From: Bowmanella denitrificans
GTDB taxonomy: Bacteria > Pseudomonadota > Gammaproteobacteria > Enterobacterales > Alteromonadaceae
Length of the DNA: 64,000 bases
NCBI RefSeq assembly: GCF_002887595.1
Contig: NZ_PEBU01000018.1
Location: 1-64,000 of the forward strand
Reading direction: 5' to 3'
Shown: piece by piece, positions 1 through 8,891 of the stretch
Layout: the number at the start of each line of letters is the position of its first letter
Position numbering within the stretch: the stretch's first letter is position 1
Notes under the pieces: generated by a model
Databases searched by the model: none
Told to the model about the DNA's origin: nothing
What the model saw: only the letters and a program-made list of their open reading frames with translations
Made by a program: the position numbers and the translations under genes

Positions 1-77
1 AACTGCCAACTGCCAACTGCCAACTGCCAACTGCCAACTGCCAACTGCCAACTGCCAACTGCCAACTGCCAACTGCC
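1..77. repeat. Heptamer tandem repeat (AACTGCC) x 11
   Basis: Eleven uninterrupted, identical copies of AACTGCC run from the first base of the window to base 77, and the array probably continues upstream. The last copy abuts the stop codon of the neighbouring minus-strand GGDEF-like gene at 78. A period of 7 is not a multiple of 3, so copy-number change would shift any frame reading through it. No gene is seen inside it. It is a candidate variable-number repeat; function unknown. Confidence 0.95.
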
Positions 78-800
78 CTAAGCCTCACGAATATACCGGG
101 CATGTGACAGATACAGGGCATCTTCCAGTTGTTCCAGACCAAGTTGAAGCTTGGCCCTGCTTTCTACTACCACGCTGACACAGATAAAGTGAATATCGGC
201 AGGCCCTTCTGGAGATAAACTGATAGAAAGGTTGCCAATGGCCTGCTTCAGCTCGCGGCGCCTGTCATCGTTAATCGCCGGGGCAAACAGCATTAATTGT
301 TCACTGCTCCAGTGGCCCAGCAGTTCATTACTGTGAAGTCGCTCGCTGACTTGCTGCATGACTTTTTCCAGTAACTCATCACCCATAGACAGCCCATAAT
401 TCATGGTGGCCTGTCGCAAGCCGATGATATCGATCATCAGTAGTGTGAGTGGAAAATCGCTTTGTCGAACTTTACTGACCAGTAGCCTGTCCAGTGCTCT
501 GCGATTGGGGTAGCGGGTAATACTGTGACGAAGTGATTGCTCTTCACTTAACCGGGACAAGGTTTGCACATCACGCCATCGGCGGATAGAGAAGAAACAT
601 AACGCCAGAATCAGGTAAAAACCAGTGGGTACCAATTCATCCAATTCCCAGGATTCATACTCTCTGGAATAATGATAAATCAACTCAAGCATATCGATAT
701 TGCCCAGCCAGGCAAACACCGCAGCAGTAGTAATAACGACAAACAGCAAATCCGTATAAAAACGCCGTCGGATCCGTTGCTTTAACTTATCCAGGATCAC
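78..800 (-). CDS. Membrane protein with degenerate GGDEF domain
   Basis: Protein of 240 residues. Two hydrophobic segments (about residues 16-32 and 58-70) anchor it in the inner membrane, and the rest resembles a diguanylate cyclase domain. The helical linker, the start of the domain near YPNRRALDRL and the metal-site region LLMIDIIGLRQ are visible. The signature GG(D/E)EF is replaced by WSSEQL, so cyclase activity is unlikely; it may bind nucleotide or act as a partner protein. The start is GTG, preceded by AAGGGA at a good distance. The gene ends directly at the heptamer repeat array. Family assignment is from motif pattern. Confidence 0.7.
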   Translation of the reverse strand: MILDKLKQRIRRRFYTDLLFVVITTAAVFAWLGNIDMLELIYHYSREYESWELDELVPTGFYLILALCFFSIRRWRDVQTLSRLSEEQSLRHSITRYPNRRALDRLLVSKVRQSDFPLTLLMIDIIGLRQATMNYGLSMGDELLEKVMQQVSERLHSNELLGHWSSEQLMLFAPAINDDRRRELKQAIGNLSISLSPEGPADIHFICVSVVVESRAKLQLGLEQLEDALYLSHARYIREA

Positions 801-924
801 TGCTACATCCCTTCTGCCGGAGTTAACGTTCCTGTGGCGGCAGCTTTGCTACTCAGCCTCCTGGCCAAATAGGTTGAAACAAAGATGCCGACGTAACTCA
901 CGTCGGCATCCAACTCACTTAGTT

Positions 925-2547
925 TTAACGTTGGAACTCACTGGTCGGCAGCCACTTTGGCCAGTCCTGGCTGTCGGCGATATCAAAACCAACTTCGAAG
1001 AACATCCTTGTGTCCTGTTCTACACCGCTAAAGTCCCAACTCTCGCGAAATTGATCGCACACCTGATGGTAGCAACCGCGGGTGATGACTTGCGTGCGTT
1101 TGCGATAGTTGGCTGTCTCTTCATCCCAACTGTCAACGCCGCCTTTGGCATACAATGCTGGTATGCCCTTTTTGGCCAGGCTGAAATGATCAGAGCGGTA
1201 GTAATAGCCCGCTTCAGGGCGATCTTCCTGGGTCAGATAACGGCCCTGGCCCTTTACAGCCTTGTCCAGATAATTTTCCAGTTCAGACTTACCTTTACCC
1301 ACCACGGCAACATCTTTGGTACGGCCGAGAATATTCATGGCATCCATATTCAGGTTAGCAACGGTCTTATTCAATGGAATAACAGGGTGTTCTGCATAGT
1401 AAGCTGAACCCAGCAAGCCTTGCTCTTCGGCCGTCACCGCCAGGAAAGTCACAGAACGCTCAGGGGCTTGTTCTAAGGTGGTGAAGGCTTCGGCCATTTC
1501 CAACAACGCAGCGGTGCCAGTGGCATTGTCATGGGCGCCATTGTAAATATGGTCACCATTGAGGCTGTCGTCTTTACCCAGATGGTCCCAGTGAGCCGTA
1601 TAGATAATATGCTCATCCGGGCGCTTGCTGCCGGGCAGGGTGGCGATAACGTTATTGCTGGTAGAGCGTTTAAGGGTACTTTTTACGGTGACCGAGGTTG
1701 TGAGTCCTAAGGGTTTGGCAAACGGACCCTGCTGTGCTTGGGATTTCATTCGCGCAAAGTCTAGGCCTGCTTCTGTGAATAATTTTTTCGCGGCTTCCAG
1801 GTCAATCCAGCCTTCAACGGCCACGCGTCCAGCGTTACCATCTGCGGATGCCAGACTATATTGTGGACCGCTCCAACTATTTCCTACCACTGACCAACCG
1901 TAAGAAGCGGGCTCGGTTTCATGGATAATTAACGCGCCAGCTGCGCCCTGACGACTGGCTTCTTCATATTTGTAGGTCCAGCGCCCATAATAGGTCATGG
2001 TCTTACCCTGGAATTTGCCACTATCCGGGTTTTCGAATCCGGGATCGTTAACCAGGATCACCACGGTTTTACCTTTAACATCCAGGCCTTGGTAGTCGTT
2101 CCAGTCATATTCCGGTGCATTTACCCCATAGCCGACAAACACCAGCTCAGAGTTATGTAAAGAAACCGTTTCTTGTTCGCGTTTGGTGGCGACCACCATA
2201 TTTTCTTTGTAAGTCAGGGTCTGACTGCCAAGTTGCAGGGAAACATTTGGGTCGGCGGTAATTTCCAGCAGATTTACCGGTTGCAGATAGCTATCACCAT
2301 TACCGGGTTTAAGGCCCAAACGTTTAAACTCGCTGACCAGATAATCCACGGTTTTTTGTTCACCTAATGTGGTTGGCAAGCGGCCTTCGAATGCATCAGA
2401 TGCCAGCACTTTGGTATGCTCAGCCAACTCGGCGGCGCTGATGCTGTCATAGGCGGCGGGAAAATTATTTGGTGTTGTCGTGGTAGAAGTGCAGCCAAGC
2501 GCCATAAAAAGTGGTGCAATGGCTACAGCCAGTAGGTTTTTTTTCAT
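925..2547 (-). CDS. M28 family zinc metallopeptidase, predicted lipoprotein
   Basis: About 540 residues. The start chosen is the ATG followed by a Lys-Lys hydrophobic leader ending in MALGC, a lipoprotein signal; the open frame extends 43 codons further upstream, but that part would bury the signal. A PA-like domain region lies around residues 100-260. The M28 catalytic part then shows the five zinc ligands in order: HWDHLG, HDNATG, TAEEQGLLG, NMDAMN and SDHFSLAKKG. Such enzymes are secreted or envelope aminopeptidases that trim peptides with two zinc ions. It is divergent from the DUF3025 gene, with about 70 bp between them. Confidence 0.88.
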   Translation of the reverse strand: MKKNLLAVAIAPLFMALGCTSTTTTPNNFPAAYDSISAAELAEHTKVLASDAFEGRLPTTLGEQKTVDYLVSEFKRLGLKPGNGDSYLQPVNLLEITADPNVSLQLGSQTLTYKENMVVATKREQETVSLHNSELVFVGYGVNAPEYDWNDYQGLDVKGKTVVILVNDPGFENPDSGKFQGKTMTYYGRWTYKYEEASRQGAAGALIIHETEPASYGWSVVGNSWSGPQYSLASADGNAGRVAVEGWIDLEAAKKLFTEAGLDFARMKSQAQQGPFAKPLGLTTSVTVKSTLKRSTSNNVIATLPGSKRPDEHIIYTAHWDHLGKDDSLNGDHIYNGAHDNATGTAALLEMAEAFTTLEQAPERSVTFLAVTAEEQGLLGSAYYAEHPVIPLNKTVANLNMDAMNILGRTKDVAVVGKGKSELENYLDKAVKGQGRYLTQEDRPEAGYYYRSDHFSLAKKGIPALYAKGGVDSWDEETANYRKRTQVITRGCYHQVCDQFRESWDFSGVEQDTRMFFEVGFDIADSQDWPKWLPTSEFQR

Positions 2548-2620
2548 TATCATCTCGTTTTGCATCACGTAAAATTCGGCCCAAGTATAGGTAAATACAA
2601 GGATCAAGACCAGACAGCCT

Positions 2621-3475
2621 ATGTTGGACAACCGACCAAAACCAGCCCATTGTGCGACCAATGCTATAAAAAACAAGCCTACTGCCAGGCGATTTGCCGA
2701 TTCATTGCCTCAGCAATGGATGCCAGAGGTGTTTAAGTACGCGCCATTTTCCTGGCTGGCGTCGTTGTTTGCATTGCGTGAGATCATGAATTGGCCAGAT
2801 TATCAATGGCTTAATCAAGATGCTAAGTTGTCAGTGGCCTTTGTGCCGCAGCACTGCCTTGACCTGCAATCTTTATGTTACGAGTCTTTTATTGCGACTC
2901 ATAGCAAGGTACCGACTCGCCAGCACAACTGGCATGACTTTTTTAATGCCCTTATCTGGCGACAGTTTCCGTTAAGCAAATCAGCACTGAATCGGTTGCA
3001 TATGGCAGACATCAAGGCGCACGGCACGTTGCAACGCACCCCCAGACGTAACCGCATTACCCACTTTGATGAATGTGGCGTATTGCTGGTATACAGTGAC
3101 CCTGTCATTGCCCAGTTATTAAAGGACCATCAATGGCTTGAGGCCTTCTGGCAACATCGTTCAAGCTGGGGAAAACAGGTGCAGGCGCTGATTTTTGGCC
3201 ATGCTAACTATGAAATGCTATTAAATCCCTACATCGGCCTGACAGGTAAGTGGCTGGGGATTCAGGTGCCGGCATGTTATTTTGACTGGCCGCAATGGGA
3301 GCAGTTGAGGTGGGTTGATCAGCACTTGCAGCATCGCTTGGCACAAGAAAACTGTCTTGGCGAGAAAGGTGTATTGTCACCCTTACCGCTGCTCGGCGTG
3401 CCTGGATGGTGGTCAGATAATCAACAAGCAGACTTCTACCGCAATAGCGATTACTTCATGCCGAAAAGAAAATAA
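2621..3475 (+). CDS. DUF3025 family protein
   Basis: Protein of 284 residues. It carries the pattern seen in DUF3025 proteins: a central segment HDFFNALIWRQFP followed by K..LN..H, then THFDECGVLL and a C-terminal part with GHANYE and PLLGVPGWW. No signal peptide or membrane span is evident, so it is probably cytosolic. The biochemical role of the family is not known to me. The start is an ATG at 2621; a later ATG at 2720 is possible but would remove a basic N-terminus. Confidence 0.75.
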   Translation: MLDNRPKPAHCATNAIKNKPTARRFADSLPQQWMPEVFKYAPFSWLASLFALREIMNWPDYQWLNQDAKLSVAFVPQHCLDLQSLCYESFIATHSKVPTRQHNWHDFFNALIWRQFPLSKSALNRLHMADIKAHGTLQRTPRRNRITHFDECGVLLVYSDPVIAQLLKDHQWLEAFWQHRSSWGKQVQALIFGHANYEMLLNPYIGLTGKWLGIQVPACYFDWPQWEQLRWVDQHLQHRLAQENCLGEKGVLSPLPLLGVPGWWSDNQQADFYRNSDYFMPKRK

Positions 3476-3588
3476 AAAATCTGTTATTTATTTTGTTGGC
3501 GCAAGACTATAGCTGCTGTGATGCTGATCTTCACAAGATTTACCAAACATAATAATAAGCACTGAAGGGAAAAGGAGAACTGTCGTTT

Positions 3589-4368
3589 ATGATTGAAATA
3601 AGAGGGTTAGCCAAAAAATTTGTGGTGGAAAACCTCAAAAAGCTCAGCGACCAGGAGAAGCTGGATCCGCGCTTAAAAGGCCGATTTTTTCATTCGGTTG
3701 AAGATGTCAGCTTCAATTGTGAAGAAGGGCAGGTGTTGGGTTTGCTTGGCCCCAATGGGGCGGGTAAAACCACAACTTTGCGTATGTTATCCACTGCCAT
3801 TAAACCAACCAGTGGGAGCGTCAGTATCCGGGGCACAGACGTATTAGCTGAGCCTTTGCTGGCCAGACGAAAAATAGGCTTCTTGTCAGGCTCCACCGGT
3901 TTGTATGGCAGATTAACCGGCCGGGAAAATATCCAGTATTTCGGGCGTTTGCACGGTGTCAGTGAAAACGACCTGGCACAACGTATCAATGAGCTGGCTG
4001 ATCTGCTGGATATGCATAGTTTTCTGGACAGGCGCAGTGAGAGCTTTTCGACTGGCATGAAGCAGAAAACCTCCATTGCCAGGGCGGTCATACATCAACC
4101 CGAAGTGGTTATTCTGGATGAGCCGACTACCGGGCTGGATATTATGGCTACGCAAACCGTGCTGGATTTTATACGTCGTCTCAAAGCCCAGGGCACGCCG
4201 GTGATTTTTTCCACTCACCATCTGGATGAAGTCGACGAGCTGTGTGACAAGGTAACGGTGATTGATCAAGGTCGTACTCGTTTCGATGGCAGTCTGCTTG
4301 ACTTTAAAGCGCTGTCATCCGGCTCTATGCATGAGTCTTTTCTGGCGACATTAAAAGGAGCTGCATAA
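3589..4368 (+). CDS. ABC transporter ATP-binding protein, NatA-like
   Basis: Protein of 259 residues, a single nucleotide-binding domain. Walker A is GPNGAGKTT near residue 55, the ABC signature is FSTGMKQK, Walker B is VVILDEPTTGLD and the switch histidine is in STHHLDE. AAGGAGAA lies just before the ATG. The stop codon overlaps the ATG of the permease gene by one base (TAATG), so the two are translationally coupled and form one exporter. Closest known architecture is NatAB, a sodium or drug-type ABC-2 exporter in the inner membrane; the true substrate cannot be read from sequence. Confidence 0.88.
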   Translation: MIEIRGLAKKFVVENLKKLSDQEKLDPRLKGRFFHSVEDVSFNCEEGQVLGLLGPNGAGKTTTLRMLSTAIKPTSGSVSIRGTDVLAEPLLARRKIGFLSGSTGLYGRLTGRENIQYFGRLHGVSENDLAQRINELADLLDMHSFLDRRSESFSTGMKQKTSIARAVIHQPEVVILDEPTTGLDIMATQTVLDFIRRLKAQGTPVIFSTHHLDEVDELCDKVTVIDQGRTRFDGSLLDFKALSSGSMHESFLATLKGAA

Positions 4369-5564
4369 TGTGGTTAGTATTTAAAAAAGAGTTACTGGAA
4401 CTGCTGCGCGACCGCAAAACCTTGTTTTTTATGATCGCTCTTCCGCTGTTGTTGTTTCCACTGATTTTCGGTGCGTTTGGCTTTTTTGCCAGTAAAGCGT
4501 TTAAGGAGGCCGAAACCAAAGTGCTGAAATATGCCATAGTTGGCGGGGAATACGCCCAGGGGTTAAGCGCCTCGCTGGCTGCCGCCACCGATAAGTTTGA
4601 ATTAGTGGATGTGTCGCCAGATGCAGACTTGAAGCAATTGATCCGTGATGAAAGCATTGATTTTGCCCTCAAAGTGCCCAGCAACTACGACCAGCCATTG
4701 CTGGAAGGTGGCCAGGCGACTCTGATACTGGTCTTAAATGATGCGGGCTTAAATATGGTGCAGTCTCGGGTCAAGGATCTGGTTGATAACCAGGTTGAGT
4801 ATAAGCGCCGCCAGGCCTTTGATGCCCTGACATTAGATGATGCTCAGCAAACGGCATTGCTTAAACCTGTAGTCATTGAGAAAGATGATGTGGCCGACAG
4901 CCGCGAGAACTGGGGGGAAAAAATCGGCGGTTTCCTGCCCTATATACTCTTTATCCTGTGTTTGCAGGGGGCGATGTATCCGGCCACCGATATGGGGGCG
5001 GGTGAAAAGGAACGTGGCACCCTGGAAACCTTACTGACTTCACCCACCGAACGACACAAACTGGTACTGGGCAAATTCCTGACCATTGCCTTTGCCGGGG
5101 TAACCTGCGCACTGATTACCATACTCAGCATGGCTATTTGGGGCGTTGTGCTCAGCCAGGGCATGGCGATTAAGGTGGTAGGGGAGTTTATGAGCGCCAT
5201 CAGTGCACTGGACTTTGTGCTGATGTTCCTGATGCTGGCGCCCATTGCAGCCATTTTTGCCGCTTTGCTGCTGAGCTTGTCTATCTATGCACGCAGCTTT
5301 AAAGAAGCACAAAGCTATATGGGCAGTCTGATCATGGTGGCCATTCTGCCTATTATTATGGCCATGATGCCGGGGGTTGATCTTAAAGGTGGCTGGGCCT
5401 GGGTGCCTATTACCAATGTGGCACTGGCGATTAAAGAACTGATCAAAGGCACCATGGATTATGTATCGCTGTTTGCCATCTTTGGCTCCAGTATGTTGAT
5501 TGCCGGCGCGCTGATCGCATTTTGTGTGTACTGGTTTAATCAGGAAAAAGTTCTGTTCCGCTGA
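4368..5564 (+). CDS. ABC-2 type transporter permease, NatB-like
   Basis: Protein of 398 residues. One membrane helix at the N-terminus (after FKKELLELLRDRKT) is followed by a periplasmic domain of about 130 residues and then five to six C-terminal helices. The segment GERGTLETLLTSP-like (here EKERGTLETLLTSP) is the hallmark of ABC-2/NatB permeases. It partners the ATPase encoded one base upstream. Substrate unknown; sodium extrusion is only an analogy with NatB. The 387 bp that follow contain no gene but hold a distant inverted repeat and the Fur box. Confidence 0.86.
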   Translation: MWLVFKKELLELLRDRKTLFFMIALPLLLFPLIFGAFGFFASKAFKEAETKVLKYAIVGGEYAQGLSASLAAATDKFELVDVSPDADLKQLIRDESIDFALKVPSNYDQPLLEGGQATLILVLNDAGLNMVQSRVKDLVDNQVEYKRRQAFDALTLDDAQQTALLKPVVIEKDDVADSRENWGEKIGGFLPYILFILCLQGAMYPATDMGAGEKERGTLETLLTSPTERHKLVLGKFLTIAFAGVTCALITILSMAIWGVVLSQGMAIKVVGEFMSAISALDFVLMFLMLAPIAAIFAALLLSLSIYARSFKEAQSYMGSLIMVAILPIIMAMMPGVDLKGGWAWVPITNVALAIKELIKGTMDYVSLFAIFGSSMLIAGALIAFCVYWFNQEKVLFR

Positions 5565-5671
5565 TATCGTTTCGCGGCAGGGACGCCGCGCTACTGTATG
5601 GGCAAAGGCCATCTTGGCCTGATAAAAGAAAAAACATTGATAGGCTAATGCGATGACTATGCAGGGTAGAG

Positions 5672-5758
5672 CTGGCGTGTTCAGTCCTGCAACCAACCGT
5701 TGGTAAGCCTTACATCAACAACACCAACCAATTTCCCCTTCTTTTCAGAACACGCCAG
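5672..5758. repeat. Widely spaced inverted repeat in intergenic DNA
   Basis: CTGGCGTGTTC (5672-5682) and its perfect complement GAACACGCCAG (5748-5758) flank 65 bp between the ABC permease and the siderophore receptor genes. A smaller hairpin, AGGCCA-TCT-TGGCCT, lies near 5605-5619. Neither is followed by a T-run, so neither is a convincing intrinsic terminator. Function unknown. Confidence 0.4.
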
Positions 5759-5868
5759 TTCCATCTGTGTTCGATTTGTAAACTTTTGAGAAATAAAAGG
5801 TTTCCAGTATCGGCCTGGTCGATGTTTGTAATGTGCCGCTCCGTTATAAATCCCAGTTGTTTGAATTA

Positions 5869-5887
5869 ATGAGAATCGTTACTATTC
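5869..5887. promoter_or_regulatory. Fur box (ferric uptake repressor operator)
   Basis: TGAGAATCGTTACTATTCG fits the 7-1-7 Fur pattern tgAnAATnATTnTCA with a few mismatches. It lies 65 bp upstream of the TonB-dependent receptor ATG, where the promoter of an iron-regulated operon would sit. Iron-replete Fur would repress the receptor and the downstream small membrane proteins and PepSY gene. Assigned by eye. Confidence 0.6.
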
Positions 5888-5951
5888 GCTTCGGGTTTTT
5901 TGCCGGGCGATTTTGCTGGCACATACTTAAACACACAGGAACACGTGAATT

Positions 5952-8273
5952 ATGGAAACATCCAGGCTTCAATCCACCGCTACCAAGGCTTATCAATTAT
6001 CACTCAGTCCCATTATGCTGGCCATTCTGGCCTTGTCTGCGCCGGTGATGGCTGCTGAAGACTTGTCTGCAACTGGCGCCGATAAAAGTCAAAATGCCCT
6101 AAATGATCCCGACGGTACCAGTAAAACCCGCGCCCAGGAATATGAACGTATTTATGTTACCGCATCCACAGAAGGCAATTATTCTGACGCCGCCACCAAG
6201 TCAGCGACCAAAATGATTTTGTCACTGCGCGAAACACCACAGTCGGTGTCGGTGATCACCCGCCAGTTTCTGGAAGACTGGAACACGGTTAATATCAAGG
6301 ATATTTTGCAGCACAGTACCGGCGTATACACCAATTTTGGCGCAGGTGAAGAGCGCCCTTCATTTATGGTACGGGGTGGTGAAGCGAATCTGATTCAAAT
6401 CGATGGCGTACAGCAATTTCCCGGTGGTCGCCGCCCTGACGTAAACGGTGATTCCGTCGCCTTTGAACGGGTGGAGATACTGCGCGGTGCCAATGGTTTG
6501 ATGACAGGGGTGGGCGATCCCACCGCCACCGTCAACCTGGTAAGAAAGCGTGCCGTGAGTCGACATACCGATGCTCATGTGGGGATCAGTGGCGGACGCT
6601 GGGGCTATCAGCGTATCGAAGCAGATGTGGCCACTGCGCTGACCGAAGACGGTGATGTGCGAGCCCGCATTGCCGCAGCCCATTACGACAGGGATTCTTA
6701 CATTGACCGCTACGGTCAGAAGAAAACCTCGGTTTATGCCACGGTGGAAGCGGATTTGGGGGATGCCACTTTAGTACGCGGCGGGATTGAATATGCTGAC
6801 ACTGCGTCCCGCGGCGTGATTAACACCCACGCGGTGCACTATTATTACGCCGATGGCAGTCTGGTCAATCCCAGCCGCAATATGACCGGTATGTCTGCTG
6901 ACTGGAGCGCCTGGCCGATTAAGGAGAAAACCTACTTTGTTGGTGTCGATCATGCCTTTGACAATGGCTGGCAGTTAAACGCCATTGCCACTTACAACAC
7001 TATCGATATGCAGGGCGGCGAGCTGTTCTTTGTGTATCCAGAGGATTATATGGATCCCGATGGCAGCAGCCGTCTGGGCTTTGGTTACAGTGCCGTGATC
7101 AGCAGCAGTGAAGACCAGCAAAAAACCTTTGATGTGACCCTGCAGGGCACTTACGAGTTACTGGGACGTGAGCATGACTTAGTCCTGGGCTACAGCTACT
7201 TTAACCGCGACAGGACCAGTTTTGGCAACCAAGCCGACCAGACCACGATTTCACTGGAAGGCCTGAATTACAATACCTGGACCGGGGATGTAGCGCGCTA
7301 CCCCTTTGAAGATTCTGGTCGCAGCAGTCTGAATAAAAACAGCAGCGGCGGTGCCTTTATTGCCACCCGTCTGCACTTTACCGATGAACTGAAGTTGATC
7401 ACCGGCGCCAGGTTGACTAACTGGCAAACCCGCACACATATGTATGATCCCAACAGCGGTGAATATCGCATGACCCGCAGTGAATATGAGGTTGACCGGG
7501 AACTCACCCCCTATGCCGGTTTAGTCTATGAGGTAAATGATAATGTCAGCCTGTACGCCAGCTATACCGACGCCTTCAGACCGCAAAATTACTATGATGC
7601 CAACGACGATATTCTCGATCCTGTGAGCGGCCGCAGCTATGAAGGTGGCGTAAAGGCAGAGTTTGATTTACTGAACCTGTCAGCCGCCTACTTTGAATCC
7701 GAGCAGGACAACGTGGCGGAGCGCGATACGTCATTTCCGCTCGACTATCTGACACCAGGCGGTAATACCCCATATCGCAGCAGCGGCAAAGGCAATAAAA
7801 CCCAAGGTTACGAGCTGGAAGTATCAGGCGAGGTGGTACATGGCTGGAACGTGTTTGGTGGCTACGCTTATGCTAAAACCGAAGACAACCAGGGACAGGC
7901 GATCAGAACCGAGATACCGCGCAAACTGTTCAACTTAAACACCACCTATCAACTCCCTGGTGCCTGGCATGATCTGGTATTGGGAGCCGGTATTCACTGG
8001 CAGTCCGCCTATTTCGTTAATAGTAAAAAACCAGCAGGTCTTGGCCGGGATGAGAACGGCTATGTGATTACTACTCCCGAGCGCCGCGAGCAGGGAGCGG
8101 TTGCTCTGGTCAATCTGATGGCCAGATACAGGCTGACGGAACAGATTAGCCTGTCGCTGAACATCAACAACCTGTTTGATAAAGCGTACTTTAACAGCAT
8201 CTCGTCCTGGGATGGCAGTGTCGTATGGGGAACACCGAGAAACTGGACCCTTAGCGCCAGATACGACTGGTAA
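5952..8273 (+). CDS. TonB-dependent siderophore receptor (FhuE/FpvA type)
   Basis: Protein of 773 residues, an outer-membrane ferric-siderophore receptor. A signal peptide ends near PVMAAED. The TonB box region lies around ERIYVTA. The plug domain shows RETPQSVSVITRQ and FMVRGGEANLIQIDGVQ, typical of hydroxamate-type siderophore receptors. The rest is the 22-strand barrel, ending in the aromatic residue of ARYDW as required for barrel insertion. No N-terminal signalling (STN) domain is present, so it should not work through a FecR/sigma pair. It is preceded by a Fur box and followed by an iron-uptake membrane gene cluster. Exact ligand not determinable. Confidence 0.92.
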   Translation: METSRLQSTATKAYQLSLSPIMLAILALSAPVMAAEDLSATGADKSQNALNDPDGTSKTRAQEYERIYVTASTEGNYSDAATKSATKMILSLRETPQSVSVITRQFLEDWNTVNIKDILQHSTGVYTNFGAGEERPSFMVRGGEANLIQIDGVQQFPGGRRPDVNGDSVAFERVEILRGANGLMTGVGDPTATVNLVRKRAVSRHTDAHVGISGGRWGYQRIEADVATALTEDGDVRARIAAAHYDRDSYIDRYGQKKTSVYATVEADLGDATLVRGGIEYADTASRGVINTHAVHYYYADGSLVNPSRNMTGMSADWSAWPIKEKTYFVGVDHAFDNGWQLNAIATYNTIDMQGGELFFVYPEDYMDPDGSSRLGFGYSAVISSSEDQQKTFDVTLQGTYELLGREHDLVLGYSYFNRDRTSFGNQADQTTISLEGLNYNTWTGDVARYPFEDSGRSSLNKNSSGGAFIATRLHFTDELKLITGARLTNWQTRTHMYDPNSGEYRMTRSEYEVDRELTPYAGLVYEVNDNVSLYASYTDAFRPQNYYDANDDILDPVSGRSYEGGVKAEFDLLNLSAAYFESEQDNVAERDTSFPLDYLTPGGNTPYRSSGKGNKTQGYELEVSGEVVHGWNVFGGYAYAKTEDNQGQAIRTEIPRKLFNLNTTYQLPGAWHDLVLGAGIHWQSAYFVNSKKPAGLGRDENGYVITTPERREQGAVALVNLMARYRLTEQISLSLNINNLFDKAYFNSISSWDGSVVWGTPRNWTLSARYDW

Positions 8274-8289
8274 CCATTAATGGAGCAGT

Positions 8290-8307
8290 CCGCAGGTCAG
8301 CCTGCGG
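8290..8307 (+). other. Intercistronic hairpin
   Basis: CCGCAGG-TCAG-CCTGCGG is a perfect stem of 7 bp with a 4-base loop between the receptor stop codon and the next gene. There is no T-run. It is likely an RNA stabiliser or attenuator that lowers expression of the downstream membrane proteins relative to the receptor (inference). Confidence 0.45.
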
Positions 8308-8329
8308 GCTGAGTGTAAGGATAATAAGA

Positions 8330-8602
8330 ATGATGTTGTGTGCATTTCTACTCAATCTAAGCGGTTGTGTGTTGTTTTATCTGAGCCTGAACAACCAGCA
8401 GTGGCTGGCGAGACCTTTATCGGCTCGTCCCTGGCGCTGGCTTTCCTGGCTGGTGTTGGTGGCGTCTTTTGCCCTGTGGATGTGGATGATGGACGCTAAG
8501 GCCGGATTTTTCGCGGCGCTGGTGTGCACCATGTTGCTGCTGGGCTTGTTGCCCTTTGTCAGTTTGCTTATTCACAAAGGAGAGCAACATGGCAAGGCGT
8601 GA
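8330..8602 (+). CDS. Small membrane protein of iron-uptake operon (DUF3325-like)
   Basis: Protein of 90 residues with three hydrophobic segments (about 3-20, 36-53 and 60-80). Size, layout and position between a siderophore receptor and a PepSY gene match DUF3325-type proteins that accompany TonB receptors. The start is an ATG with AAGGATAA upstream. The 3' end overlaps the next gene by 14 bases, which indicates coupling. Biochemical role unknown; participation in siderophore-iron handling at the inner membrane is inferred from context. Confidence 0.6.
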   Translation: MMLCAFLLNLSGCVLFYLSLNNQQWLARPLSARPWRWLSWLVLVASFALWMWMMDAKAGFFAALVCTMLLLGLLPFVSLLIHKGEQHGKA

Positions 8603-8891
8603 GCGTATTCAGCCGCATTGGTGGAGCAAAAGTCTGGCTGGCGTGTTGCTGGGTTTTGTCCTGGCTATAGGGATTACCGGTTTGTTTGCCTGGCTTGGCC
8701 CGGGTGGTCTGCATGCCGATAACAAAATACAGTTTAATATGTGGATCAGTGCGCTTATCTGGATGGTGCTGTTCGCCTGCGTTTATTTGTTCAGTACCGG
8801 TCTTAAGGCCTGGTTATGGCTGGGCGGTGCCAGCATTGCGGTGTGGAGTTTGTTAGTTGCTACTCAGTTGTTGATGCAAGGAGGCGCCTGA
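8589..8891 (+). CDS. Small membrane protein of iron-uptake operon
   Basis: About 100 residues with three predicted membrane helices. The segment SLAGVLLGFVLAIGITGLF, the following AWLGPGG and the later LKAWLWLGGAS resemble a small family (DUF3649-like) found beside PepSY proteins in Fur-controlled operons. The start was set at the ATG at 8589 because AAAGGAGAGC precedes it; an earlier ATG at 8556 is in frame but lacks this site. The stop TGA overlaps the ATG of the PepSY gene. Specific function unknown. Confidence 0.6.
   Translation: MARRERIQPHWWSKSLAGVLLGFVLAIGITGLFAWLGPGGLHADNKIQFNMWISALIWMVLFACVYLFSTGLKAWLWLGGASIAVWSLLVATQLLMQGGA

Noticed and set aside
1-77. CRISPR array
   Set aside because: The repeats are 7-bp tandem copies without spacers; no cas genes are nearby.
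874-1407. Open frame of 177 residues antisense to the M28 peptidase gene
   Set aside because: No ribosome site or recognisable protein; it lies wholly opposite a clear enzyme gene with all zinc ligands.
5833-6048. Plus-strand frame of 71 residues overlapping the Fur box and receptor start
   Set aside because: It runs through the operator and the beginning of the receptor gene in another frame and has no ribosome site.
8274-8329. Intrinsic terminator after the siderophore receptor
   Set aside because: The hairpin has no T-run, and the genes downstream fit the same iron-uptake operon.
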